From an uncultured Erythrobacter sp. (lineage in GTDB: Bacteria > Pseudomonadota > Alphaproteobacteria > Sphingomonadales > Sphingomonadaceae): a stretch of DNA of 64,000 nt. Each line of letters opens with the position of its first letter. Position 1 is the first letter of the stretch. A program made the translations under genes and the position numbers. The stretch spans positions 62,001-126,000 of the forward strand of contig CANKYZ010000002.1 of the NCBI GenBank assembly GCA_947488325.1. Reading direction: 5' to 3'. A model generated the notes under the pieces. That model worked only from the letters and a program-made list of their open reading frames with translations, ran no database searches and was not told the origin of the DNA. Positions 19,380-29,477 of this stretch are shown piece after piece.

Positions 19380-20146
19380 TGTCCTTTAATTTGCGCGGCG
19401 CTTGGTCGATTTATCAACGCGAATTGATGCGGGCGATGCGGACGGCGTTTCAGTCGATCCTGTCGCCGGTGCTGACTACCTCGCTCTATTTCATTGTTTT
19501 CGGCACAGTCATTGGTGCCCGGATGGAGCCCGTCGATGGAGTCCCATACGGCGCATTTATTATTCCGGGCCTGCTTATGCTGACGCTGCTGGGTGAGACG
19601 ACCAGTAATTCCAGCTTTGGTATCTATATGCCGCGCTTCACCGGCACGATTTACGAGCTTCTCTCCGCGCCTGTCGGTGTTGCGGAAACTCTGATCGGTT
19701 TTGTCGGTGCAGCGGCGACAAAGGGCCTAATACTAGCGACGATTATCCTCGGTACCGCGACGTTCTTTGTCGATTATCAGATCGCGCATCCGGTGTTTGC
19801 AGTGGGCTATATCATGCTGGTTGCGGCCAGCTTTTCGCTGTTCGGGTTCATTCTCGGCATCTGGGCGGATAGTTTTGAAAAATTGGGTATCATCCCGATC
19901 CTGATACTCACGCCGCTTACATTCCTTGGCGGGACATTCTATTCAATTGATGAACTGCCGCAGCCTTGGGATATGATTGCATTGGCCAACCCAATTGCGT
20001 TTTTGGTCAGCGGACTGCGCTGGACTTTCTACGGCACTTCAGACGTGTCGATCTGGCTGTCGCTCGGCCTGACGCTCGGCTTCCTGGCATTTTGCACCGC
20101 TGTGATCGCTTTCATTTTCAAAACCGGATGGCGCCTGCGCGAGTGA
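19379..20146 (+). CDS. ABC-2 type exporter, permease
   Basis: A 255-residue membrane protein with six hydrophobic segments and the ABC-2 permease pattern [20 protein letters not shown] and [18 protein letters not shown]. It forms the membrane channel for the upstream ATPase. ATG 19379 overlaps the ATPase stop as TGATG; a GTG three bases earlier is also in frame. Its stop is 4 bases before tgt, so queA, the exporter and tgt probably form one transcript. Confidence 0.92.
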   Translation: MSFNLRGAWSIYQRELMRAMRTAFQSILSPVLTTSLYFIVFGTVIGARMEPVDGVPYGAFIIPGLLMLTLLGETTSNSSFGIYMPRFTGTIYELLSAPVGVAETLIGFVGAAATKGLILATIILGTATFFVDYQIAHPVFAVGYIMLVAASFSLFGFILGIWADSFEKLGIIPILILTPLTFLGGTFYSIDELPQPWDMIALANPIAFLVSGLRWTFYGTSDVSIWLSLGLTLGFLAFCTAVIAFIFKTGWRLRE

Positions 20147-20150
20147 GAAT

Positions 20151-21278
20151 ATGAGCGGACGTTTTTCTTTTGATCTCAACGCCACCGATGGCCGCGCACG
20201 TGCTGGTGCGATTCAGATGAAGCGCGGTGAAATCCGCACGCCGGCATTTATGCCAGTGGGCACAGCCGCAACGGTAAAGGCGATGAAGCCAGAGGCCGTG
20301 CGCGCTACCGGTGCGGACATCATTCTGGGCAACACCTATCACCTGATGCTGCGACCGGGCGCTGAACGTCTTGCGCGGCTAGGCGGATTGCACAAATTCA
20401 TGAACTGGAACCGCCCGATTCTAACTGATAGTGGTGGCTATCAGGTGATGAGCCTTTCCGACCTAAACAAACTGACCGAAGAAGGGGTTGAGTTCCGTAG
20501 CCATCTGGATGGGTCAAAGCACATGCTGAGCCCGGAGCGGTCAATGGAAATCCAGCGATTGCTTGGTTCAGACATTGTGATGGCGTTTGACGAATGCCCG
20601 CGCGCAGACCGTCCGCGTGACGAAATTGCCGCCAGTATGGAAATGTCTATGCGTTGGGCAAAACGTAGCCGTGAAGGCTTTAACAGCGGCGAAGAACACG
20701 CCGCGCGCTCCGCCCTATTCGGCATTCAGCAGGGCTCTTTGGATAAGGAACTGCGCCAGATCAGCGCTGAGAAGCTCATTGATATCGGCTTTGACGGATA
20801 TGCCGTTGGCGGGTTGGCCGTGGGTGAGGGACAAGAGGCGATGTTTGATGTGCTCGATTATGCGCCCGAACAATTGCCTAAGGACCGTCCGCGGTACCTG
20901 ATGGGCGTCGGTAAGCCTGATGATCTGGTCGGTGCGGTAGAGCGCGGGATCGATATGTTCGATTGCGTGCTGCCCACCCGGTCTGGCCGCAATGGTCAGG
21001 CATTCACCTGGAACGGCCCGCTCAACATGCGCAATGCCCGCCATGCAGAGGATACTGGTCCGTTGGATGAGTGTTGCATTTGCCCAACCTGTGAGAGCTA
21101 TTCTCGGGCCTATATCCATCACCTGATCAAAAGCGGCGAGATTTTGGGCGCGATGTTGGTGACGGAACACAATCTCGCATTCTATCAATCGCTGATGCAA
21201 TCAATGCGTGATGCGATCTCAGGTCAACGATTTGTTACTTTCGCCGCCGAATTTAGGCGTGAATACTTGCGTAAATAG
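20151..21278 (+). CDS. tgt: queuine tRNA-ribosyltransferase
   Basis: A 375-residue bacterial TGT with the catalytic Asp motif [13 protein letters not shown], substrate residues in [24 protein letters not shown], a second Asp region [18 protein letters not shown] and zinc ligands [18 protein letters not shown]. It swaps guanine-34 for preQ1 in tRNAs for Asp, Asn, His and Tyr. ATG 20151 follows the exporter permease by 4 bases. Confidence 0.97.
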   Translation: MSGRFSFDLNATDGRARAGAIQMKRGEIRTPAFMPVGTAATVKAMKPEAVRATGADIILGNTYHLMLRPGAERLARLGGLHKFMNWNRPILTDSGGYQVMSLSDLNKLTEEGVEFRSHLDGSKHMLSPERSMEIQRLLGSDIVMAFDECPRADRPRDEIAASMEMSMRWAKRSREGFNSGEEHAARSALFGIQQGSLDKELRQISAEKLIDIGFDGYAVGGLAVGEGQEAMFDVLDYAPEQLPKDRPRYLMGVGKPDDLVGAVERGIDMFDCVLPTRSGRNGQAFTWNGPLNMRNARHAEDTGPLDECCICPTCESYSRAYIHHLIKSGEILGAMLVTEHNLAFYQSLMQSMRDAISGQRFVTFAAEFRREYLRK

Positions 21279-21337
21279 CCTTTGAATCGTGCTACAAGCT
21301 AAATATGTTGTTGCGCAATGTTAACGGGGCTATTTTA

Positions 21338-23374
21338 ATGAGATCTTCTGCCAAACCACTTTTCGGGTTTTTTACTTACGTCTTGTCCGCTGCTGCACTC
21401 GCTGTGATTTCTATTTCGACCGCATTGGCACAGACCGAAACGCAGGAAGACGAAGAACTGCAGATAGTGGCTGAGCGGTTCGGCATACGTTCTTCTGTAC
21501 TCGATATCAGTCTCTCCCCTTCGGGCACAAAGATTGCGTGGATCGCTCCGGGACCAAACCATACAGAGATACTCAATGTCTTCGATCTGAATGGCGATAC
21601 GGGCGTTCAGAGGATCGCTTCGAACACGGAGATGATCGCTGACATGCGCGAGTGCGATTGGGCAACCGAAGATAGGCTTTTGTGCGAAGTTTATGGAATG
21701 ACGCGATCTGGCGATGGCGTGTTGCTACCGTTCACCCGGATGTTCGCTATCAATGGCGACGGTACTGATCCAAAGGGCGTCAGCCGGAGCCGGACGACGC
21801 GTCAGATGCGGTTCAATCAGGATGGTGGAGACGTTGTCGCATTGGATGTCGCCGGCGCGGAAGGATCGGTTCTGGTTACACGCAACTACATCGAAGAAAA
21901 CTCGATGGGTACGCGGCTCGCCAGTACAGCTGAAGGTCTTGGTGTCGATCGACTAGACATCGTGAGTGGTCGCACCCGGAGCGAAGAGCGGCCCGATCCG
22001 AACGCATCTTTCTACCTTGCCGATGAAAATGGCAGTTTGCGGTTGAAGGTCCGATCACTGACCGATTCACGAGGTTTCTTAACCGGAGAACGCGTATTTA
22101 TGGTACGCGATCCCGGCGAATCCCGGTGGCAAAGGTTGAACGACATAACACTCGACGGAAATCCGTTGAGCGAGTTTTCACCTGCTGCCGTCGATGCTCA
22201 GAACAATGTTCTATATGCATATCTAAGCCTCAGTGGTTTTCGCTCTGTCATCGAAGTGCCGCTGGATGGAAGCACGGAGGCCCGGATTGTGGCGAGCCGA
22301 GACGATGTGGACGTAGCGAACCTGATCCGGATTGGACGTCAGCGGCGAGTCGTGGGGGTAAGTTTCGCTGCTGAAAAGCGCGTTGTTCAATATCTTGATG
22401 AGGAACTGGCAGAGCTCGCAAGCTCTCTTGGCGAGGCGCTTCCTAACCAACCACTGATCAGCATTGTCAGCGCAAGCTCAGACGAAAATCGGCTGTTGAT
22501 CATCGCATCTTCCGATACGGATGCAGGCACGGTTTATCTGTATGATAAAGGCACCCGAAACCTAGAAGTGCTGCTCGCTATGCGTGATGCTCTAGTCGGT
22601 CAACCAATGGGGCAAATGCGTCCGATTAGTTATCCCGCTACCGATGGTACTGAAATCCCAGGCTATCTGACATTGCCGCCTGAATCTGATGGTCAGAATT
22701 TGCCTGCAATTGTTCTACCGCATGGCGGTCCTGCGGCGCGCGATTATTGGGGTTTCGATTGGCTCGTCCAATTCTTCACAGCGCGCGGTTATGCTGTGTT
22801 CCAGCCAAATTATCGCGGATCGTCCGGATATGGTGAAGCATGGTTTGGCCGTAACGGATATCAGGCGTGGGATGTAGCCATTGGCGATGTGAACGATGCC
22901 GGGCGCTGGATGGTATCTGAAGGGATAGCTGACCCGTACAAGCTTGCCGTCGTCGGTTGGTCATACGGAGGCTATGCGGCATTGCTGTCGCAGGTCGTCG
23001 ATCCTGAACTGTATAAGGCGGTTGTAGCCATTGCGCCTGTGACCGATTTGGAGCTGTTGCGTGATGAAGCTCGTGCTTACACCAGTTTCCGTTTCCGCGA
23101 CCGTCAATTGGGACGCGGTGCACACATTGCGGCAGGCAGTCCGCAACGCCATGCAGACCGCTTTATTGCTCCGGTGGCTCTGTTTCACGGTACGCGAGAT
23201 GCAAATGTCAGCGTGCGCCATTCGCGAGTAATGGCAGATGCGTTGGAAGATGAAGGCAAGGTTGTCACCTATGTTGAATTCGAAGATCTTCAACATGGCC
23301 TCCATGACAGCAATGTGCGGGTTGAAATGTTGAAAGAGATTGACCGTTTTCTCGCCTCTGCTCTCAGTCGGTAA
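21338..23374 (+). CDS. S9-family (prolyl oligopeptidase-like) exported hydrolase
   Basis: A 678-residue protein with a signal peptide ending near STALAQ, a large N-terminal region of beta-propeller type and a C-terminal alpha/beta hydrolase. The nucleophile is Ser542 in GWSYGGYAALL; HGTRDANVS and the late FEDLQHGLHD provide the Asp and His. FQPNYRGSSGYGEAWFG is typical of acylaminoacyl-peptidase/DPP-like members. It probably trims peptides in the periplasm. ATG 21338 (MRSSAKPLFG) is preferred to 21305, since it gives a normal signal sequence. Confidence 0.88.
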   Translation: MRSSAKPLFGFFTYVLSAAALAVISISTALAQTETQEDEELQIVAERFGIRSSVLDISLSPSGTKIAWIAPGPNHTEILNVFDLNGDTGVQRIASNTEMIADMRECDWATEDRLLCEVYGMTRSGDGVLLPFTRMFAINGDGTDPKGVSRSRTTRQMRFNQDGGDVVALDVAGAEGSVLVTRNYIEENSMGTRLASTAEGLGVDRLDIVSGRTRSEERPDPNASFYLADENGSLRLKVRSLTDSRGFLTGERVFMVRDPGESRWQRLNDITLDGNPLSEFSPAAVDAQNNVLYAYLSLSGFRSVIEVPLDGSTEARIVASRDDVDVANLIRIGRQRRVVGVSFAAEKRVVQYLDEELAELASSLGEALPNQPLISIVSASSDENRLLIIASSDTDAGTVYLYDKGTRNLEVLLAMRDALVGQPMGQMRPISYPATDGTEIPGYLTLPPESDGQNLPAIVLPHGGPAARDYWGFDWLVQFFTARGYAVFQPNYRGSSGYGEAWFGRNGYQAWDVAIGDVNDAGRWMVSEGIADPYKLAVVGWSYGGYAALLSQVVDPELYKAVVAIAPVTDLELLRDEARAYTSFRFRDRQLGRGAHIAAGSPQRHADRFIAPVALFHGTRDANVSVRHSRVMADALEDEGKVVTYVEFEDLQHGLHDSNVRVEMLKEIDRFLASALSR

Positions 23375-23387
23375 ATTTCCTATCATG

Positions 23388-23425
23388 GTGGGTGTGAGTG
23401 CTTAGGCACTCGACAAATCACCCAC
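23388..23425 (+). promoter_or_regulatory. nested hairpin between peptidase and chorismate mutase genes
   Basis: GTGGGTG (23388-23394) pairs with CACCCAC (23419-23425), and inside it GAGTGC (23396-23401) pairs with GCACTC (23406-23411). There is no U-run, so this is not a classical terminator. It ends 21 bases before the chorismate mutase start and could be a Rho-resistant stop, a processing site or a leader element. Confidence 0.5.
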
Positions 23426-23446
23426 ATCAGGCCAAGTGCCCAGCCG

Positions 23447-23761
23447 ATGACTGACAACACTGCCAAAGCGCCTGAAGAATGCGAATCCATGACCGAAGTC
23501 CGCATCGGCGTTGATGCGACTGACCGCGAGTTGCTGGCTCTCTTAGAGCGGCGTTTCGGCTATATGCGCGCAGCTGCGCGGATCAAGACAACGCGCGATG
23601 CCGTGCGTGACGAAGAGCGCAAGGCTTCGGTCATCAATGCTGCTGTGAAGGACGCTAAAGTACGAGGCGTTCCCGGTGATGTCATCGCGGACATATGGGA
23701 ACGGCTTGTCGAAGGCTCGATTGCATATGAGCTGGTCGAATGGGACCATATCCGGGATTAA
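23447..23761 (+). CDS. chorismate mutase (AroQ class)
   Basis: A 104-residue all-helical chorismate mutase of the AroQ/PchB type: ATDRELLALLERRFGYMRAAARIK at the first helix, followed by VRDEERKASVINAAVKDAKVRGVPGDVIADIWERLVEGSIAYE. It converts chorismate to prephenate for phenylalanine and tyrosine; the short form could instead act as an isochorismate pyruvate lyase, which the sequence cannot exclude. It ends before a shared terminator facing rpsD. Confidence 0.85.
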   Translation: MTDNTAKAPEECESMTEVRIGVDATDRELLALLERRFGYMRAAARIKTTRDAVRDEERKASVINAAVKDAKVRGVPGDVIADIWERLVEGSIAYELVEWDHIRD

Positions 23762-23795
23762 TTCCCAGCCAAGCACCAAAAATTGCGGTACAAAC

Positions 23796-23827
23796 AAAAC
23801 GGGCGGCCCTGCAGGACCGCCCGTTTT
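23796..23827. terminator. bidirectional intrinsic terminator between chorismate mutase and rpsD
   Basis: A perfect 11-bp stem, AAAACGGGCGG (23796-23806) with CCGCCCGTTTT (23817-23827) and a 10-base loop. A run of T follows the stem on both strands, so it can end the convergent transcripts on both sides. Confidence 0.9.
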
Positions 23828-23846
23828 AATGTGATGTTCCCGCAGA

Positions 23847-24461
23847 TCAGCGTGAGTAGAACTCGACCACGAGGTTTGGTTCCATCGTGACCGGGTAAGG
23901 CACTTCGTCAAGCTTTGGCACGCGTGAGAAAGCGACCTTGTCGTTACCTTCTGGAACGACATAGTCCGGAATTTCACGTTCTGGCAGGCTTTGAGCTTCG
24001 ATGACCAGCGCCATTTCCTTGGCTTTCACGCCCAAGCTGATGACATCACTAACATCGCAGCGACGGCTAGGAATGTTACACTTCACACCGTTCACCAGGA
24101 TGTGGCCATGGTTCACAATCTGACGTGCGGCGAAGATCGTTGGAGCGAACTTTGCGCGGTAAACGATCATATCCAGGCGGCGTTCGAGCAGACCAATTAA
24201 ATTCTGACCAGTGTCACCCTTCAAACGAGTGGCGTCCTTGTAGGTCGAGCGGAACTGTTTTTCAGTTACGTCGCCGTAATAGCCTTTAAGCTTCTGCTTG
24301 GCACGCAATTGCAGACCAAAATCGCTTACTTTGCTCTTACGGCGCTGACCGTGTTGGCCTGGGCCATAGGAACGTTTGTTAACTGGAGAATTTGGGCGAC
24401 CCCAAATGTTTTCGCCCATCCGGCGGTCAAGTTTGTGCTTCGAGCTTTTACGCTTCGACAT
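23847..24461 (-). CDS. rpsD: 30S ribosomal protein S4
   Basis: A 204-residue S4 with [45 protein letters not shown] in the N-terminal region and the S4 RNA-binding domain [30 protein letters not shown]. It nucleates assembly of the 30S body and often represses its own messenger. It is a single-gene unit here, with a structured leader upstream (24485-24571) and a strong terminator downstream. Confidence 0.98.
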   Translation of the reverse strand: MSKRKSSKHKLDRRMGENIWGRPNSPVNKRSYGPGQHGQRRKSKVSDFGLQLRAKQKLKGYYGDVTEKQFRSTYKDATRLKGDTGQNLIGLLERRLDMIVYRAKFAPTIFAARQIVNHGHILVNGVKCNIPSRRCDVSDVISLGVKAKEMALVIEAQSLPEREIPDYVVPEGNDKVAFSRVPKLDEVPYPVTMEPNLVVEFYSR

Positions 24462-24484
24462 AAGTCTATCCTACAATTTTACTG

Positions 24485-24571
24485 GGCCAACCTAATGTTG
24501 GCCGTTGAACCCGGCATCGCTCCGCAAGGGAAGTTCCCTCACGCGGCTACCGCTTCACCGGGGTGCGGAGC
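24485..24571 (-). promoter_or_regulatory. structured 5' leader of rpsD
   Basis: The leader contains a perfect 7-bp hairpin GGCCAAC/GTTGGCC (24485-24503) just before the ribosome-binding region and a longer-range pairing GCTCCGCA/TGCGGAGC (24519-24526 with 24564-24571) that encloses smaller hairpins. On the minus strand, TTGACG and TAATGG spaced 17 bases apart lie further upstream near 24588-24616 as a likely promoter. A site for S4 autoregulation is plausible but unproven. Confidence 0.5.
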
Positions 24572-24668
24572 CAATTGCGAAGGCGCGCCATTAGCTTTAG
24601 GCAACGCCCCCGTCAAGTTTCAGATGCAAGCTGATTCCAAAAAACTGACCTGCAAATCGATGGCTCGC

Positions 24669-25034
24669 TTAGCGCCGCTGATTGAGTTCGCGCCATCCCT
24701 CTTCTGTGCGGCAGACGCGGGTCTTGCGCCGGCTTGATGCGTCGAGACGAATGTTGCGGCAAATAACCCGTTCTTCCTCTGGCTCTTCAGCGACAGCAGG
24801 GGCGTTTTCGGCGGGCGCGGTGGCTGTTGGAGTTTCGGTAGTAGTGACGGTGCCGGTTGCTCGCTGGGCTGAATCTTGAGCAACTGCGGTTTCAACTTGC
24901 GTTTCCACTTGCGGGGCCGCCGTAACTTCTGTGCTTTCCTGGCCGGACTCACTGGCAAATGCAGAGACAGCCAAGAGTGGGGCGGCAAGAGTCAGCGAAA
25001 CGGTCGCCGCGACGCGCGGGAGGGAGAAATTCAT
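24669..25034 (-). CDS. exported protein of unknown function with Cys pair
   Basis: A 121-residue protein from ATG 25034 (MNFSLPRVAATVSLTLA) with a signal peptide ending near SAFA. A low-complexity Thr/Ala/Glu/Val linker of about 60 residues follows, then a compact C-terminal segment EERVICRNIRLDASSRRKTRVCRTEEGW with two cysteines. The C-terminal pattern of Cys, Arg/Lys and a final Trp recurs in short exported proteins of sphingomonads; no function is known to me. It is monocistronic on the minus strand between trmJ and rpsD. Confidence 0.7.
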   Translation of the reverse strand: MNFSLPRVAATVSLTLAAPLLAVSAFASESGQESTEVTAAPQVETQVETAVAQDSAQRATGTVTTTETPTATAPAENAPAVAEEPEEERVICRNIRLDASSRRKTRVCRTEEGWRELNQRR

Positions 25035-25156
25035 TGAGGGTCTCACAATTCACTTGAAGGGAAACGGGGGGCGATGAGACAAGGGCTAAGCTCGGAAACT
25101 GCCAATGTCTAGAATGATCCGATGAACGGCCTTCAGTCAAAGTTGTATGTGGTTTT

Positions 25157-25906
25157 CTAGTCCCTTGGCATACGCTCAAACGTGCTCAACACACCTCTTA
25201 ACGTGCGCACTTCCAAGTGGTTCCAACCGGGTTTTGTAAGCAGGCTGCGCAAATTGCGGGTTGTGGCTTCGCTGCGGTCTTTCGGCAGGAAGTATCCGCG
25301 AGGTTCCAGCATTCTCTCGAAATGAGCGATCAATCCTTCTAACTCGCCTTGCGGGGCAGGGGGGAGCCATTCGTCTTCGGAAGTGGGTTGGACCAGTTCG
25401 CTCGTCTCGCCTGCCAGTTCATTGCCGATGCGTGACCATTCATAGGTGACAAGGATCACAGCCTGCGCAAGGTTCAGCGAACCAAATTTCGGATTGATCG
25501 GAATGGTCAATATATGGCGGGCGAGCGCAACGTCATCTGTCGAGAGCCCTGATGCTTCGCGCCCGAAAATTACTGCGTGACGGCCCGACTGTGAATGCAT
25601 CAGACGCGCCGCGCCATCTGCCCCGACAACAGGTTTCAACACGCCGCGTTTGCGGACGGTGGTTGCATAGACATGTTCACAGTCGGCGACAGCTGCGGCG
25701 GTGCTTGAATAGACTTTCGCCTGATCAAGAACTATGTCTGCACCTGCCGCAGATGGTCCGGCAGAGGGGTTGGGCCAGCCATCGCGGGGATTAACCAACC
25801 GCAATTCCGTCAACCCGAAATTAAGCATTGCCCGGGCTGCCTTGCCAATATTCTCACCCAATTGCGGGCGGATTAGCACGATTACGGGTTTGGTGGCATC
25901 AGCCAT
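25157..25906 (-). CDS. SpoU-family tRNA/rRNA 2'-O-methyltransferase (TrmJ-like)
   Basis: A 249-residue methyltransferase of the SPOUT class. It starts with VIVLIRPQLGENIGKAARAMLNFGL, includes VIFGREASGLSTDDVALA and ends the core with NPKFGSLNLAQAVILVTYEW, the SpoU motifs 1 to 3 that build the knotted SAM site. Its length and N-terminal motif match TrmJ, which methylates position 32 of tRNAs. Six bases separate it from nrdR upstream, so it is probably cotranscribed with nrdR-glyA-rpiB. Confidence 0.88.
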   Translation of the reverse strand: MADATKPVIVLIRPQLGENIGKAARAMLNFGLTELRLVNPRDGWPNPSAGPSAAGADIVLDQAKVYSSTAAAVADCEHVYATTVRKRGVLKPVVGADGAARLMHSQSGRHAVIFGREASGLSTDDVALARHILTIPINPKFGSLNLAQAVILVTYEWSRIGNELAGETSELVQPTSEDEWLPPAPQGELEGLIAHFERMLEPRGYFLPKDRSEATTRNLRSLLTKPGWNHLEVRTLRGVLSTFERMPRD

Positions 25907-25912
25907 GCCGCG

Positions 25913-26386
25913 TCAGTCCTTGGCCGCTTCGGCCACAGAGCTTGCGAATTCTTCGAAGTCCCGCGCTTCGGAGAAGTCGCGATAGACACTGGCAAAGCGG
26001 ATATAAGCGACACTGTCGATCTGCTTTAGGCCGTCCATCACCATTTCCCCAATTCTGGCCGATGGCACTTCGGGCTCACCTGCGGTTTCCACCTGGCGTT
26101 GAATTCCTGATATGAGTTGAGAAATGCGTTCCTGCGTCACGCCGCGTTTACGGCATGCCAGTGATACCGATTGTTCGATTTTCGACCGGTTAAACGGTTC
26201 GCGTCGTTCCTCGCCCGCAGTACCGGATTTCACGATGGTTACTTCGCGCAGCTGTACCCTTTCAAATGTGGTAAAGCGTGCACCGCACGAACTGCATTGC
26301 CGCCGCCGCCGGATGGAGGTGGAATCTTCGGTCGGACGGCTGTCCTTTACCTGAGTGTCATCATTGGCACAAAATGGACAGCGCAT
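25913..26386 (-). CDS. nrdR: transcriptional repressor NrdR
   Basis: A 157-residue NrdR with the N-terminal zinc ribbon [18 protein letters not shown] and second pair [18 protein letters not shown], followed by an ATP-cone domain ([29 protein letters not shown]). It senses ATP/dATP and represses ribonucleotide reductase genes. It sits 15 bases after glyA in a common alphaproteobacterial rpiB-glyA-nrdR order. Confidence 0.97.
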   Translation of the reverse strand: MRCPFCANDDTQVKDSRPTEDSTSIRRRRQCSSCGARFTTFERVQLREVTIVKSGTAGEERREPFNRSKIEQSVSLACRKRGVTQERISQLISGIQRQVETAGEPEVPSARIGEMVMDGLKQIDSVAYIRFASVYRDFSEARDFEEFASSVAEAAKD

Positions 26387-26400
26387 TGCGGGACTCTAAC

Positions 26401-27708
26401 TCACAAACCCGGATAGACCGGGTGGGCGGCACAAAGTTCTGCCACGCGCGTGCGCACGCTTTCCTCAACCTGCGCATCCCCCTCGGGCCCGTTCTTGGCA
26501 AGGCCATCGACCACTTCTGCGATCAATTTGCCCACGATGCGGAATTCGGCGGGACCAAAGCCGCGCGTTGTGCCCGCTGGTGTGCCAAGACGGATGCCGC
26601 TGGTGACAAAGGGTGAGCGAGTGTCGAACGGAATTCCGTTTTTGTTGCAAGTCAACCAAGCGCGATCGAGACCTTTTTCGGCCGCTTTACCAGTCACTTC
26701 CTTCGCGGTCAGATCAACCAGCATCGAATGATTGTCAGTCCCACCCGAAACGATCCGCAGACCGTTTTCTTCAAGACTTGCCGCCAGCGCGCGGGCGTTT
26801 TCGACAACTCGGTGGGCGTAAAGCTTGAATTCAGGAGTGAGTGCCTCGCGAAAAGCAACAGCCTTGGCCGCGATGACATGCATTAGCGGGCCACCCTGAA
26901 GGCCGGGGAAGACCGCCATGTTGAGCGGCTTTGTGAACTTCTCATCATTCCACAAGATGATGCCAGAACGCGGTCCGCGCAGGCTTTTGTGCGTGGTTGA
27001 GGTGACGATGTCGCAATGCGGGAAGGGCGATGGGTGCGCGCCGCCAGCGACAAGGCCAGAAATGTGACTGACATCGCACAGCAGGACTGCGCCAACTTCG
27101 TCTGCAATCACCCGGAATGCGGCGAAATCCCAGACTCGTGAATAGGCTGTGCCGCCGCAGATGATTATCTTTGGCTTATGTTCACGCGCAATGGCGGCGA
27201 CTGCCTCCATGTCGATCAGTTCTTCGCCTTCAGTCACGCCATAGCTGACGGGATTGAACCATTTGCCCGACATGTTGACGGGGGAACCGTGGGTGAGGTG
27301 CCCGCCTGAATTGAGGTCGAGACCCATAAATGTGTCGCCTGGCTGTAGTAGCGCCAGGAACACGGCCTGATTCATCTGGCTACCGCTATTAGGTTGCACA
27401 TTGGCAAAATTGCATCCGAACAGCTGTTTAACCCGGTCAATTGCCAACGTTTCAACGACATCAGCATAGTCGCAACCGCCATAATAACGCTTTCCGGGAT
27501 AGCCCTCTGCGTATTTGTTGGTGAAGACACTGCCGGTGGCCTCAAGAACGGCCTTGGATGCAATGTTTTCGCTCGCGATCAGTTCGATCTTGTCTTGTTG
27601 ACGTTTTAGCTCGCTGCGAATCGCGCCTGCGATTTCCGGGTCAGCGGTGGCCAGGTCATCGTTCCAGAACCCGTCCATAGGGGAAGTGGCGGAAGGCTGT
27701 GTGCTCAT
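26401..27708 (-). CDS. glyA: serine hydroxymethyltransferase
   Basis: A 435-residue PLP enzyme with the N-terminal [41 protein letters not shown] and the Schiff-base lysine in [18 protein letters not shown]. It interconverts serine and glycine and supplies one-carbon units to folate. Its ATG overlaps the rpiB stop by 4 bases (ATGA), and nrdR follows. Full length. Confidence 0.97.
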   Translation of the reverse strand: MSTQPSATSPMDGFWNDDLATADPEIAGAIRSELKRQQDKIELIASENIASKAVLEATGSVFTNKYAEGYPGKRYYGGCDYADVVETLAIDRVKQLFGCNFANVQPNSGSQMNQAVFLALLQPGDTFMGLDLNSGGHLTHGSPVNMSGKWFNPVSYGVTEGEELIDMEAVAAIAREHKPKIIICGGTAYSRVWDFAAFRVIADEVGAVLLCDVSHISGLVAGGAHPSPFPHCDIVTSTTHKSLRGPRSGIILWNDEKFTKPLNMAVFPGLQGGPLMHVIAAKAVAFREALTPEFKLYAHRVVENARALAASLEENGLRIVSGGTDNHSMLVDLTAKEVTGKAAEKGLDRAWLTCNKNGIPFDTRSPFVTSGIRLGTPAGTTRGFGPAEFRIVGKLIAEVVDGLAKNGPEGDAQVEESVRTRVAELCAAHPVYPGL

Positions 27709-28184
27709 TGGTAGGTCTCGATGTGGTTTGGCTGAATTGGTGGGTGACCGAGCTTCGTGACACGGCGTTGATGACGGCCGGCAGGGTCATTCGCATCGGC
27801 AAAATCGGTGCTTAGAAAAGTCGCGATACAGCTTTTCGCCATTTCAATGCCGGTCAACCGCGCGCCTAACGCGATGCAATTGGCATTGTTATGCTCACGA
27901 GCCAGCGCGGCGGAAAGCGGTTCAGAAACCAATGCGCAGCGCACACCGTGGTGCCGATTGACGCTGATTGATATTCCGATGCCAGATCCGCACAGGGCTA
28001 CGCCATACTCGGCGGTGCCATCACCTATGACTTCGGCGAGCTTGTATCCATAGTCGGGATAATCGACGCTCTCACCCGGACTGGGTCCGAGATCGGCGAC
28101 TTCGTGGCCTTCTTCCATCAACCATTCGGCTAGCTCTGCCTTTAAGTCGGTGGCGGCGTGATCTGAAGCAATGGCAATACGCAT
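27705..28184 (-). CDS. rpiB: ribose-5-phosphate isomerase B
   Basis: A 159-residue RpiB/LacAB-family protein from ATG 28184 ([20 protein letters not shown]). It has the catalytic Cys region [25 protein letters not shown] and [16 protein letters not shown]. It interconverts ribose-5-phosphate and ribulose-5-phosphate. It is first of the rpiB-glyA-nrdR-trmJ run. Twelve further codons are open upstream but lack a conserved sequence. Confidence 0.93.
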   Translation of the reverse strand: MRIAIASDHAATDLKAELAEWLMEEGHEVADLGPSPGESVDYPDYGYKLAEVIGDGTAEYGVALCGSGIGISISVNRHHGVRCALVSEPLSAALAREHNNANCIALGARLTGIEMAKSCIATFLSTDFADANDPAGRHQRRVTKLGHPPIQPNHIETYQ

Positions 28185-28360
28185 GCGCGCCGTATAGTCA
28201 GGCTCGCGCTGGGACTCCACCCCAGCAAGGCGGCTTTTCGACGTGTCTTGCGCATCTTTCGATCAATTTTAGCACATCCAGCGAAATCGAACCCCTTGTG
28301 CTGAACGCGAGCATGTTTCATCTCTCTTCGTTCCAATCAGACCTTCCAGGTGTTTTCACA

Positions 28361-29038
28361 ATGCGTTCGTACTTTTTCGCTATTCTGTTTGCCTGTCTGG
28401 CTCTGCCTGGATGGAACGTGGCCTCTGCAGAACCGGGAACAGAGGTAGAGAGTGTATCGCGGGCTTCCGCAATCGATGACGGTTTTGGCGCGGTGGTGAT
28501 CTCTATCCGCAGCGAGATATATCTGGATGAGCCGTTGCACGTTTTCTTCCTGCGCGACGGCGGGAGCATTGATAACGATGCGGATGTGGTGCGATTTGAA
28601 CGAAAGCAGAGCTTCTTCGCTTTCAGCAACGACACCGTCGAATACAAAATTCGCACATATCAATTGCAGCCTGGGACTTACCGGCTAGTCGCACATGGGA
28701 TGAATTGCCCAAAAGTTCCGGCCATTGATGAAAGGTGTTTGGCCGAAGAACCGGGAATCTTTGGGGCACTCGAACTGTCCCGGCCAAGCCGCGGTTATCC
28801 GGACATTGCACCAACATTCGAAATACAAGCTGGATCAATCACACATGCGGGCGACTTTGCGCTAACCGCCCGCAACACAATTGAATGGTCGGAGATACCG
28901 TATGAGGAGATGGACAGGACGCGCAGTCGTTTTGGCCAACTTCCTAATGCGCCGGCACCTGTCGTGCCGGGCGAATACCGCCTGAAATATGGTCTCAACC
29001 CGCGTTCATATGGGGATGACAGCCGACGGCGTTATTAG
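28361..29038 (+). CDS. exported protein of unknown function
   Basis: A 225-residue protein from ATG 28361 (MRSYFFAILFACLALPGW) with AGGTG upstream and a signal peptide ending near NVASA. The mature part is likely beta-rich and includes SIRSEIYLDEPLHVFFLRDGG and YKIRTYQLQPGTYRLVAHGMNCP, with two cysteines (MNCPKVP, DERCLAE) about 11 residues apart. I do not recognise the family. It is divergent from rpiB and convergent with the small membrane gene that follows (4 bases between stops). Confidence 0.7.
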   Translation: MRSYFFAILFACLALPGWNVASAEPGTEVESVSRASAIDDGFGAVVISIRSEIYLDEPLHVFFLRDGGSIDNDADVVRFERKQSFFAFSNDTVEYKIRTYQLQPGTYRLVAHGMNCPKVPAIDERCLAEEPGIFGALELSRPSRGYPDIAPTFEIQAGSITHAGDFALTARNTIEWSEIPYEEMDRTRSRFGQLPNAPAPVVPGEYRLKYGLNPRSYGDDSRRRY

Positions 29039-29042
29039 TAAT

Positions 29043-29477
29043 CTACACCAAGAACGTGGTGGGTTGCGGCATCGGTTTTTGCTGCGCAGCGTATAGCATT
29101 GCATAGACCATGCGTGCCGCGACTTGGATCAATACGGCAAAGAAAAGCAATCCGAAAAGCACGGCGAAAATGATGGATTCTGTAAGGGCTGTGAGCACTA
29201 TTCCTCCAGTCAAAGCAGTTACGATTGCCACGACCAGAATCCAAAATGTCCGGATTAGATAGAGATATTGGCTTACCTCCCAATCTTCGGTTGGGCCGTT
29301 CTTGAAAACATAGGCGAGCACTACGCCGACCGCGCAGGAAAATCCGGTGAAATATGTGCAAAGATACAGAATGCAGATGATCAGCGGACGGTTTGCAAGG
29401 AGTCCGCTAATAGTAGTCGGACGGTGAGCAGAATCGGTTTCGGAATTCAGATCGACTTTTTCGCTGAGCAAAGTCAT
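29043..29477 (-). CDS. small membrane protein, DUF4870-like
   Basis: About 144 residues from ATG 29477, which overlaps the parA stop by 4 bases; starts at 29507 and 29516 are also open. Three or four hydrophobic segments are visible. The stretch ILYLCTYFTGFSCAVGVVLA followed by SQYLYLIRTFWI matches the pattern of DUF4870-type proteins seen in many proteobacteria. Function unknown. The tight overlap makes it an operon partner of the ParA-family ATPase. Confidence 0.7.
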   Translation of the reverse strand: MTLLSEKVDLNSETDSAHRPTTISGLLANRPLIICILYLCTYFTGFSCAVGVVLAYVFKNGPTEDWEVSQYLYLIRTFWILVVAIVTALTGGIVLTALTESIIFAVLFGLLFFAVLIQVAARMVYAMLYAAQQKPMPQPTTFLV

